Shown in pieces: positions 1 to 6,372 of a stretch of DNA of 8,822 bases. The notes below the pieces were generated by a model that saw only the letters and a program-made list of their open reading frames with translations, was not told where the DNA came from and made no database searches. Where the stretch lies: contig JACMLA010000616.1 of assembly GCA_014379815.1 (NCBI GenBank), positions 1-8,822 on the forward strand, written 5' to 3'. A program made the position numbers and the translations under genes. Positions within the stretch are counted from its first letter, which is position 1; each line of letters opens with the position of its first letter. This DNA is from Bryobacteraceae bacterium (GTDB lineage: Bacteria; Acidobacteriota; Terriglobia; Bryobacterales; Bryobacteraceae).

Positions 1-627
1 ATCCACGAAATGGACATTGCGCTCTGGGGTCTCGGCGTCGACGGCTGGCCCGAAACCGTCTCTTCCACCGGTGGACGGTTTCAATGGCAGGATGACGGCC
101 AGACACCCAACACGCAGATCGCTTCGTTTCGTTTCCCGGAAGCTCAGCTAACGTTCGATGTACGCAACCTGCCCACACCTCCCGAAGGGGGCGGAGCCGT
201 GAAAGGCCCAAACTACGTCGGGAATATTTTCTTCGGCACTGCCGGATTTCTGGTGCTCGATCATTCCGGATTCGAGCTGTGGAAAAGTTCTGCGGGGGAT
301 GTCAGCGGGGAAGCGGCGCGCGGTGCTGGCGCAGGGAACCGGGAAAAGTACGAGAAAGCAGTGTCTGAACCCGGCAGCGGAGAGCCAACTGAACCGCACA
401 TGAAGAATTTCCTGGACGCCGTCCGTTCGCGTGATTACTCGTCGCTGCATGCTGAAATCGCCATAGGGGCGCGTTCCGCTGCGTTCTGCCACCTTGGCAA
501 TATTGCGTACCGTGCCGGGCGAACGCTAAAAATGGATCGTAACGCCCGATTCGCAGGCGACGCGGAAGCTAACGATATGCTGACTCGCAAGTATCGTGCA
601 CCGTACGTAATTGAAATGGAAGTCTGA
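1..627 (+). CDS. Gfo/Idh/MocA-family oxidoreductase, C-terminal part (5' end outside window)
   Basis: This is the C-terminal ~208 residues of a probable NAD(P)-dependent sugar or polyol dehydrogenase-like protein. The reading frame is open from base 1 (Ile-His-Glu before the first Met), so the gene starts upstream and the Met at 10 is internal. Visible family features are the HEMDIALWGLGV segment, matching the H-x-x-D-x-x-R/L-W region seen in many Gfo/Idh/MocA proteins, and a C-terminal block with HMKNFLDAVRSR, then SAAFCHLGNIAYRAGRTL, then GDAEANDMLTRKYRAPYV. That last arrangement is typical of the large paralogous Gfo/Idh/MocA set in Acidobacteria and Planctomycetes. The N-terminal Rossmann fold with the dinucleotide motif is not in the window, so cofactor and substrate cannot be judged. 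The stop (625-627) directly abuts the stop of the convergent gene on the other strand, leaving no room for a terminator between them. Confidence 0.85.
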   Translation: MHEMDIALWGLGVDGWPETVSSTGGRFQWQDDGQTPNTQIASFRFPEAQLTFDVRNLPTPPEGGGAVKGPNYVGNIFFGTAGFLVLDHSGFELWKSSAGDVSGEAARGAGAGNREKYEKAVSEPGSGEPTEPHMKNFLDAVRSRDYSSLHAEIAIGARSAAFCHLGNIAYRAGRTLKMDRNARFAGDAEANDMLTRKYRAPYVIEMEV

Positions 628-1062
628 CTAGCCGGCGAGCTGGTTCAAACCGTCTACCAAAGTGGCGCCGAACGCTGCCAGTTCTGCGTCTTCTGCGGAC
701 GGCAGACCGCTAACTGCGACTGCGCCGACCACTTCGCCGTTTCGCCATACCGGAACACCGCCGGGCCAGCCAACAAATCGCGGATCACCGAAGTACGCAA
801 TATCAAAACCCTTCTCGGGATGACGAGCTTTCTCGCCAATGTCCCCGGTTGGTTTTCGCTCTCTTGCAGCGGTCCAAGCTTTGTTCTGGGCGATGAGGAT
901 AGAGGAGACCGGCGCACCATCCATGCGCGCAAAAGCGATCAACTCTCCATGGCTGTCGCACACCGCGACGACGGCGGCCTTGCCGGCCTCGCGACATCGT
1001 CCGGTAATTGCATGAACAATGGCAAGCGCTTCGCCACAATCGATACTCTGAGTAGTCTTCAT
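628..1062 (-). CDS. GlcG/HbpS-like (DUF336) small protein
   Basis: This 144-residue protein has the size and pattern of the GlcG/HbpS family. The central segment VVAVCDSHGELIAFARMDGAP corresponds to the family's conserved V-D-x-x-G-x-L-x-A-x-x-R-M-D-G-A block. It is followed by S..IAQNKAWTAA, a GGVPVWRNGEVVGAVAVSG segment and an acidic SAEDAELA helix, all in the usual order. No signal peptide or membrane segment is seen, so the protein is probably cytoplasmic. Family members include the heme-binding HbpS of Streptomyces and GlcG of glycolate-utilisation loci, but many are unassigned and no glycolate oxidase genes are next to this one. The start ATG (complement of 1060-1062) has an AAAGG-like element about 13 nt upstream, a rather long spacing. 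It is convergent with the oxidoreductase and divergent from the kinase. The family call is firm; the role is unknown. Confidence 0.85.
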   Translation of the reverse strand: MKTTQSIDCGEALAIVHAITGRCREAGKAAVVAVCDSHGELIAFARMDGAPVSSILIAQNKAWTAARERKPTGDIGEKARHPEKGFDIAYFGDPRFVGWPGGVPVWRNGEVVGAVAVSGLPSAEDAELAAFGATLVDGLNQLAG

Positions 1063-1167
1063 GGAAGGATTGTTACCTTTTTCCGAAAATCAGCGTCAGC
1101 GTCTATTGCACCAAATCCGATACCCTTAGCGCTGTTCTTGTCTTATCTGGTTCACAACAGGCATGTG
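1063..1167. other. Divergent intergenic region between the GlcG-like gene and the kinase
   Basis: This 105-bp gap should carry the promoters of both divergent genes. I found no convincing -35/-10 pair with 16-18 nt spacing on either strand, and no strong dyad. TTGTTA (1070-1075) and TTGCAC (1106-1111) are -35-like, but neither has a matching -10 downstream. Confidence 0.5.
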
Positions 1168-4100
1168 ATGGGTTCCCCGAAGCTTTCCGGCCAGCGCGCT
1201 CAAAGACCCGGCTCACGGCTTAGGCATTATGCGGTGGCCGCTGGAGCGACGGCCGCTGCGTTCTTTCTTCGGCTGTCCCTAGCCCCGGTTCTGGCCGATT
1301 CCCTGCCTTTAACCCTGTTCTTTCCAGCCATCATGATCAGTACCTGGGTGGGCGGCAGGTTGCCTGGACTTCTGGCCGCCCTTACCAGCGCTACTCTCGC
1401 CTTGTACTTTTTCGTGCCGCCAGCGCATTCCCTTCGTATCGAAAGCCGCGAGGTTTTGGTGGGAATGGTGATTTATCTCGGTGTCACCTTTCTGGTGATC
1501 CTGCTGGTGGACAGCTACTGGCATGCACAGGAGCGTGCCCGGGAACTGGAAGCCGCCGAGTCTCTATCACGCTCACAGAGCGCGATGGAACTCAGCGCAA
1601 TCACTAACAATGTTCCTGTTCTTATCTCCTATCTTGGGTCCGATGCCAGATATCGCAGAGTCAATCTTCCGCATGAACAATTCTTTGGGGACGCTGCTCC
1701 ATCGCCAGTCGGTAAAACGATACAGGAAGTGACAGGGCAGGAACACTGGGATCGTGTGCAGCCTTTGTTCTCTAGGGCACTCCTCGGTGAGCAGGTCGCG
1801 TACGACACGCAAATCCGTAACGGCAACGGTGAATTGCGGGACTTACAGGTAACTCTAACGCCCCAGCGCGAAGTCGACGGCACAGTCGGAGGCATCATCG
1901 CCATGTCGTTCGACGTCACGGAGCGGAAGCAAGCCGAAGCAACTCTGAGGTCAAGTGAGAGCCGGTACAGCGCGCTAGCTGAGGCATTACCTGCCATCGT
2001 GTGGTCGGCCAACTCCGCCGGCGGCAATACCTGGTTCAACGGACGGTGGGGCCAATACACTGGCAGCGACCCGGAGTCGGACAGGGAAGAAGGCTGGCTC
2101 GCGCAAGTTCACCCAGACGATCGTGAGATCTGTCAGCAACGCTGGCTCGAGGCTGTTGCCAGAGCGTCTCCGTTTGAAATCGAGTATCGGTTGCGTCGCT
2201 ATGACGGAAGCTTTCGCTGGTTTCTGGGGCGAGCGCTTCCGGTGGCTTCCGACTCCTCCAGCATGCAGTGGATCGGTACCTGCACAGACATACACGACCG
2301 CAAGTCCGCCGAAGATGACGTGAAGACCACCAATGATACGTTGATGGCCTTTATCAAAGCTTGCCCTCTGGCTGTCATCGTCGTGGACAGCGACGACAGA
2401 GTTATTTTGTGGAATCCCGCCGCGGAGAGATTATATGGCTGGCAGGAAGGGGAAGTCCTGACACGGAAGCTTCCTTTCCTTCCCGGGTTCGATCCGGGGG
2501 AGTCTCAACGTATCATTCAACGTACCCTCGCCGGTGAGCCACTTGTAGGCTTTGAAACAGTTCGTACCCGCAAAGATGGCAGAGTCTTCACTGCGCAGTT
2601 ATGGACCGCAACTCTTGCCGGCGGCACGGGCCGGCAGCACATACTAAGTATTGTTGCCGACGTCACGGAAAGGAAGCGGTCCGAAGCGGCTTTGCAGGAG
2701 ACAGAAGAGCGTCTGCTGCTGGCTCTAAGCGCGGCTCGCATGGCCACGTGGGACTGGGACCTGGGCAACGGAAAGGTCTCCTGGTCGGATCACTTGAGTC
2801 TTCTGTCGGGTCCAAGTCCGGACAGATCTCCCGGCGATTTCGATGCCACTATGGGCACAGTCCACCCAGACGACTACGATCGTGTCGCCTCAGCCGTCAG
2901 CGCCTCGCTGGAACATGGAGCGCCGTACGAGACGGAGTACCGCAGCGTGCAGCCGGACGGCCAGATTCGCTGGATCTTTGGAAAAGGGCATGTCGTCAAG
3001 GATGCTTCCGGAACGCCCGTGCGGTTAACCGGTGTCGCTCTCGACGTGACCACACGCCGGCAGGCTGACGAGGCTCTGCGTGAAAGTGAGGAGCGTCTGC
3101 GGCTGGCTCAGGAAGCCTCGGGACTTGGAATCTGGGACTGGGACTTAAAGAATCAGACGGTGACGTGGACGCCGGAAATTTATAGGTTTCTCGGCGTTCC
3201 TCCTGAGTCTGGTTCCGCAAAAGCCCAGCGGTGGATAGACAGCATTCATCCGGATGACCGCGAGCGCGCAGCAGAAGCTGCCGCCCGAACTCTGCAGACC
3301 GGAGAGCAACTGATAACAGAATTCCGGATTCTTCGCAAAGATGGCACGTGCCGTTGGCTGCTGACACGAGGTAAACCCGTTTTCGACGAGAACGGCAAAG
3401 CGGTAAGGCTCATCGGGGTGAACATGGATGTCACCGAGCGGCGCGAAACAGAAGAGCAACTCCGCCGCACCAATGCCGAGCTCGAGCAGTACGCCTTCGC
3501 TGCCAGCCACGATCTGCAGGAGCCCGTCCGCATTGTCATGCTGTATTCCGAGATGCTGACGCGGCGCTATGGGCAAGCTTTTGACGAGGAAGCCACCCGC
3601 TATTTCCAGTTCATTCAGAATGGCGCTACCAGAATGCATGCCCTGATTCAGGACCTGTTGTCCTATTCCCGAATCCTTGCAGGGGAGTCGGACCGGCAGA
3701 TGGTGCCCGTGTCAATGAATGAAGTGCTTGATGTTGCGAGGGATTCCTGCAGGGCCGCCCTGGACGAAACCAGCGCGGTGATTCACTCAGACCCTCTTCC
3801 TATGGTTTCAGGTGAGTTTAATGCCCTGGTCGCAGTCCTGCAGAACTTGCTCTCCAATGCGGTGAAGTACGGACGTCCTGAGATTCCTCCGGAGGTGCGT
3901 ATCCGCGTCTTCCCGGAAGGAGACTGGTGGCACTTCACAGTAGAAGACAACGGTATCGGAATCAGTGCCGTGTATTTCAGCAGGATTTTCGGCGTTTTCA
4001 AACGTCTTCACGGCAGGGACGTTCCTGGAACAGGTATTGGGCTCGCGATCTGTAAGCGAACCATCGAACAGCATGGCGGAAAAATCTGGGTCGAAAGTGA

Positions 4101-4191
4101 AGTCGGTTCGGGCTCGAAATTTCACTTCACACTGCCTTCGATTTCCGCTGCCGTACTGGTGAGGCAAGGCGAGTATCGAGCGGGCGCGTGA
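1168..4191 (+). CDS. Membrane sensor histidine kinase with DUF4118-type domain and five PAS domains
   Basis: A 1007-residue sensor kinase. Residues ~20-118 contain four hydrophobic segments (about 20-43, 46-62, 65-84, 96-117), resembling the KdpD-like DUF4118 membrane domain. Five PAS domains follow, ending in DVT/DIH-type motifs near 249, 374, 498, 626 and 754. The second, fourth and fifth carry the HPDD motif (H315, H566, H694), and the third has the classic NPAAERLYGW. HisKA follows with SHDLQEP and phospho-acceptor His781. The ATPase domain has N893/N897 (N box), DNGIG at 927-931 (G1), an F-box FGVFKRLHG and GTGIGL at 954-959 (G2). All catalytic motifs are intact. There is no receiver domain and no adjacent response regulator, so the partner is unknown. 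The frame stays open back to 820, but that stretch is antisense to the GlcG-like gene. ATG 1168 is preferred because the membrane domain begins shortly after it; its ribosome site is weak (CAGG). GTG 1165 is the main alternative. Confidence 0.92.
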   Translation: MGSPKLSGQRAQRPGSRLRHYAVAAGATAAAFFLRLSLAPVLADSLPLTLFFPAIMISTWVGGRLPGLLAALTSATLALYFFVPPAHSLRIESREVLVGMVIYLGVTFLVILLVDSYWHAQERARELEAAESLSRSQSAMELSAITNNVPVLISYLGSDARYRRVNLPHEQFFGDAAPSPVGKTIQEVTGQEHWDRVQPLFSRALLGEQVAYDTQIRNGNGELRDLQVTLTPQREVDGTVGGIIAMSFDVTERKQAEATLRSSESRYSALAEALPAIVWSANSAGGNTWFNGRWGQYTGSDPESDREEGWLAQVHPDDREICQQRWLEAVARASPFEIEYRLRRYDGSFRWFLGRALPVASDSSSMQWIGTCTDIHDRKSAEDDVKTTNDTLMAFIKACPLAVIVVDSDDRVILWNPAAERLYGWQEGEVLTRKLPFLPGFDPGESQRIIQRTLAGEPLVGFETVRTRKDGRVFTAQLWTATLAGGTGRQHILSIVADVTERKRSEAALQETEERLLLALSAARMATWDWDLGNGKVSWSDHLSLLSGPSPDRSPGDFDATMGTVHPDDYDRVASAVSASLEHGAPYETEYRSVQPDGQIRWIFGKGHVVKDASGTPVRLTGVALDVTTRRQADEALRESEERLRLAQEASGLGIWDWDLKNQTVTWTPEIYRFLGVPPESGSAKAQRWIDSIHPDDRERAAEAAARTLQTGEQLITEFRILRKDGTCRWLLTRGKPVFDENGKAVRLIGVNMDVTERRETEEQLRRTNAELEQYAFAASHDLQEPVRIVMLYSEMLTRRYGQAFDEEATRYFQFIQNGATRMHALIQDLLSYSRILAGESDRQMVPVSMNEVLDVARDSCRAALDETSAVIHSDPLPMVSGEFNALVAVLQNLLSNAVKYGRPEIPPEVRIRVFPEGDWWHFTVEDNGIGISAVYFSRIFGVFKRLHGRDVPGTGIGLAICKRTIEQHGGKIWVESEVGSGSKFHFTLPSISAAVLVRQGEYRAGA

Positions 4192-4200
4192 CTGGCAACG

Positions 4201-4209
4201 TGCTATTCT
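4201..4209 (+). promoter_or_regulatory. Possible extended -10 promoter of the DAP/lysine operon
   Basis: TGCTATTCT fits the extended -10 form TG-n-TATnnT (TATTCT matches four of six consensus bases). It lies just after the kinase stop and about 94 nt before the M20 start. The hexamer 17 nt upstream (cgggcg) is not a -35 match, so the call rests only on the extended -10. The 111-bp gap (4192-4302) is the one interval ahead of the operon large enough for a promoter. I saw no rho-independent terminator for the kinase and nothing large enough for a lysine riboswitch. Confidence 0.3.
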
Positions 4210-4293
4210 TGGAAGCTACGGTAAGGTTAAGGCATCCCGGTCCAGCCCCCGTTTTTCATTCCACTCTCCGGTGATCCCTCCTCCTGATCGGAC

Positions 4294-4305
4294 AAAACAG
4301 ACATG
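4294..4305 (+). repeat. AAAACAGACATG start-site motif, copy 1 (M20 gene)
   Basis: The nine bases AAAACAGAC sit directly before the ATG of the M20 gene. The same nine bases plus ATG occur at the asd start (5311-5322). Neither start has a Shine-Dalgarno-like GGAGG at normal spacing, so this purine-rich, A-rich stretch may be what the ribosome sees. Chance identity cannot be excluded for so short a match. Confidence 0.5.
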
Positions 4306-5310
4306 GACGTAGTTGCCCTTACAAGGGCTCTGGTTGACATCGAATCCATCACGGAGAACGAAGAAGCAGTAGGCGAATTTCTCTATACGAAGCTTCGCGA
4401 ACTTGCCGACCGTTCTGGTGGAATCGTGGAGAAACTGGAAGTCGCCCCACGGCGATTTAACGTGCTTGCGACATGGGGCACTCCAGTCGTGACCCTGTCC
4501 ACACACATGGATACCGTCCCGCCTTTCTTTGCTTCCAGCGAAGATGCATCCGACGTATGGGGCCGGGGAGCGTGCGACACCAAGGGCATCATTGCTGCCA
4601 TGATTAAGGCGGCAGAAGCGCTGGTGCAGGGCCGTGTTCAGAACTTTGGCGTACTCATCGTGGTGGGGGAAGAACGTAATTCGGTAGGCGCCTATGCTGC
4701 CGGCAGAGATGGTCGCGGTGCGCGGTTTCTTATCAATGGAGAGCCAACTTCCAATAAGCTGGCACTCGGATCTAAGGGCTGTCTGCGGTATGAAGTAATC
4801 GCGCGAGGCAAGATGGCGCACTCCGCGTATCCGGAGCTTGGCGAGTCAGCGATTAACAAATTGATGGATGCCCTGGCAGCGATGCGCGCAATGCCTATGC
4901 CAACAGACCCGGTCCTAGGGGCCGCAACTTTGAATGTAGGCACCATCAGCGGAGGTCGGGCACCCAACGTTGTTGCGGACCACGCGAACGCCCAGGTCAT
5001 CATCCGCATCGTCGATGATGGCGAGAGTTGCGCAGCAGCCTCGCGGCACGCTGTCGGAGATCTCGCGGAATTGAAAGAAGTTTTGCGCTTGCCTGCGGTG
5101 CACCTGGGTACACTGGACGGGTTCGAAACCACGGTTGTTGCATACACCACTGACATCCCTGCATTCGGCACCGCCTGGGGCCAGCCGTTTCTGCTTGGAC
5201 CGGGCACGATTCACGTAGCCCACACCGCAGAGGAACGCGTTCCCAAGTCCGAACTCTACGAGGCAGAGAAGATCTACGAGCAGATGGTACGCAGGCTGCT
5301 TACCACCTGA
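4303..5310 (+). CDS. M20-family metallo-deacylase (DapE/ArgE/LysK-like)
   Basis: This 335-residue dinuclear zinc amidohydrolase is probably cytoplasmic and removes an acyl group from an amino-acid substrate. The complete M20 active site is visible: THMDT with metal His68 and Asp70, bridging Asp92 in GACDTKG, general base Glu123 and metal Glu124 in VVGEER, Glu147 in NGEPT, and His307 in HVAHTAEE. The dimerisation domain, with its conserved His173 in KMAHSAYP, begins about residue 155. It is shorter than E. coli-type DapE (about 375 residues). As the first gene of an asd-lysC-dapB-dapA operon, it is most simply an N-acyl-diaminopimelate deacylase (dapE-like). Acetylornithine deacetylase or a LysK-type hydrolase has the same motifs and cannot be excluded, so no symbol is given. 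It lies 9 nt upstream of asd. The start has no clear Shine-Dalgarno. Family is certain, substrate inferred from context. Confidence 0.85.
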   Translation: MDVVALTRALVDIESITENEEAVGEFLYTKLRELADRSGGIVEKLEVAPRRFNVLATWGTPVVTLSTHMDTVPPFFASSEDASDVWGRGACDTKGIIAAMIKAAEALVQGRVQNFGVLIVVGEERNSVGAYAAGRDGRGARFLINGEPTSNKLALGSKGCLRYEVIARGKMAHSAYPELGESAINKLMDALAAMRAMPMPTDPVLGAATLNVGTISGGRAPNVVADHANAQVIIRIVDDGESCAAASRHAVGDLAELKEVLRLPAVHLGTLDGFETTVVAYTTDIPAFGTAWGQPFLLGPGTIHVAHTAEERVPKSELYEAEKIYEQMVRRLLTT

Positions 5311-5322
5311 AAAACAGACATG
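5311..5322 (+). repeat. AAAACAGACATG start-site motif, copy 2 (asd)
   Basis: This is the second exact copy of the motif found at 4294-4305. It fills the entire 9-nt gap between the M20 stop and the asd ATG. The later operon genes (lysC, dapB, dapA) do not have it. Confidence 0.5.
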
Positions 5323-6372
5323 CAACACAGAATCGAAGTGGGCGTGCTTGGCGCTACCGGGATGGTGGGCCAGCACTTTGCAAAGTTCCTCAAACAGCAT
5401 CCCTGGTTCGAACTTACCTGGGTCGGGGCAAGCGATCGTTCGACAGGCAAGTTGTACCGTGAGGCGACCTCGTGGAGGCTGGAAGGTGACGTCCCTTCGG
5501 CTGTAGCGAACCTGACTGTGCAGGCGTGTGAGCCATCTGCGACGGCCCCTAAGCTTATGTTCTCAGCCACGGACGCATCGGTCGCAACCGGGATAGAACA
5601 GGCTTTTGCAGCCGCCGGGCATGTGATAGTCTCCAACTCCAGAAACCACCGCATGGAGCCTGACGTTCCACTGCTGATCCCCGAGATTAACTACGATCAC
5701 CTTCGCGTGATTCCCCGGCAACAGCAGAACCGGGGCTGGACCGGTCAGATCGTAACGAATCCTAACTGCTCGACGGTCGTTATGTGCCTCGCTCTGGCAC
5801 CGCTGAAGCCGTTCGGCATACGCAGAGTAATCGCTTCCACGCTGCAGGCAATCTCAGGAGCGGGTTACCCAGGCGTAGCCTCGATGGACATCAATGCCAA
5901 TGTCATACCGTTCATCGGCGGAGAGGAACCTAAGATGGAGTCCGAAACGCAGAAGATCCTCGGTGAATTCACTGACGGTGAGTTCCGACCCCTCGAGGCC
6001 AAAGTCAGTGCGCATTGCAACAGAGTTCCAGTTGTCGACGGTCACGTTGTTTGCGTCAGCGTGGAGCTGGAGCAAAAGCCAGGTCTCGAGACCTTGCGTC
6101 AGGCGTTCGATGAATACACGAGTCTGCCGCAAAGGAAAGGTTTGCCCAGCGCTCCTGCGCGGCCAGTGTTTTATCTTGATGCGGCGGATCGCCCGCAGCC
6201 CAGACGGGATGCCGAACGCGATAACGGCATGACGGTCACGGTGGGACGTCTCCGCGAGTGTCCGGTTTTCGATTATAAATTTATCGCTTGTGGCCACAAC
6301 ACGGTGCGCGGGGCCGCAGGTGCCGCGGTGCTTAACGCCGAGCTGATGTACTCGGAAGGATTTCTCGATTAG
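5320..6372 (+). CDS. asd: Aspartate-semialdehyde dehydrogenase, archaeal/fungal-type
   Basis: This enzyme reduces L-aspartyl-4-phosphate with NADPH to aspartate semialdehyde, the second step of the aspartate pathway in the cytoplasm. The 350-residue protein opens with the nucleotide-binding loop GVLGATGMVGQ (8-18). The catalytic cysteine is Cys150 in NPNCSTVV. Arg235 in HCNRVPV and His242 in VVDGH have the seven-residue Arg-to-His spacing of the E. coli substrate Arg267 and catalytic His274. The NPNCST context, SAHCNRVPVVDGH and the C-terminal GHNTVRGAAG are characteristic of the archaeal/fungal subfamily (M. jannaschii-like) rather than the usual E. coli or Gram-positive forms. The gene follows the M20 gene by 9 nt and ends directly against the lysC start. 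The ATG at 5320 is chosen because the Rossmann loop begins seven codons later. No truncation is evident. Confidence 0.93.
   Translation: MQHRIEVGVLGATGMVGQHFAKFLKQHPWFELTWVGASDRSTGKLYREATSWRLEGDVPSAVANLTVQACEPSATAPKLMFSATDASVATGIEQAFAAAGHVIVSNSRNHRMEPDVPLLIPEINYDHLRVIPRQQQNRGWTGQIVTNPNCSTVVMCLALAPLKPFGIRRVIASTLQAISGAGYPGVASMDINANVIPFIGGEEPKMESETQKILGEFTDGEFRPLEAKVSAHCNRVPVVDGHVVCVSVELEQKPGLETLRQAFDEYTSLPQRKGLPSAPARPVFYLDAADRPQPRRDAERDNGMTVTVGRLRECPVFDYKFIACGHNTVRGAAGAAVLNAELMYSEGFLD

Noticed and set aside
820..1167. N-terminal extension of the kinase frame by 116 codons
   Set aside because: It lies antisense over the GlcG-like gene, has no domain-like content, and the membrane domain begins right after ATG 1168.
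4200..4274. Possible leader peptide (GTG start, 24 codons) before the operon
   Set aside because: It has no lysine codons, no nearby Shine-Dalgarno and no attenuator-like hairpin pair after it.
4268..4291. Imperfect hairpin (CCG..ATC pairing with GATCGG) just before the M20 start
   Set aside because: The stem is only six pairs with a three-base bulge and no T-run; too weak to call a terminator or riboswitch.
4216..4821. 201-codon minus-strand ORF covering the operon leader and the M20 gene
   Set aside because: It overlaps the catalytic core of the M20 gene in antisense and shows no domain-like pattern.
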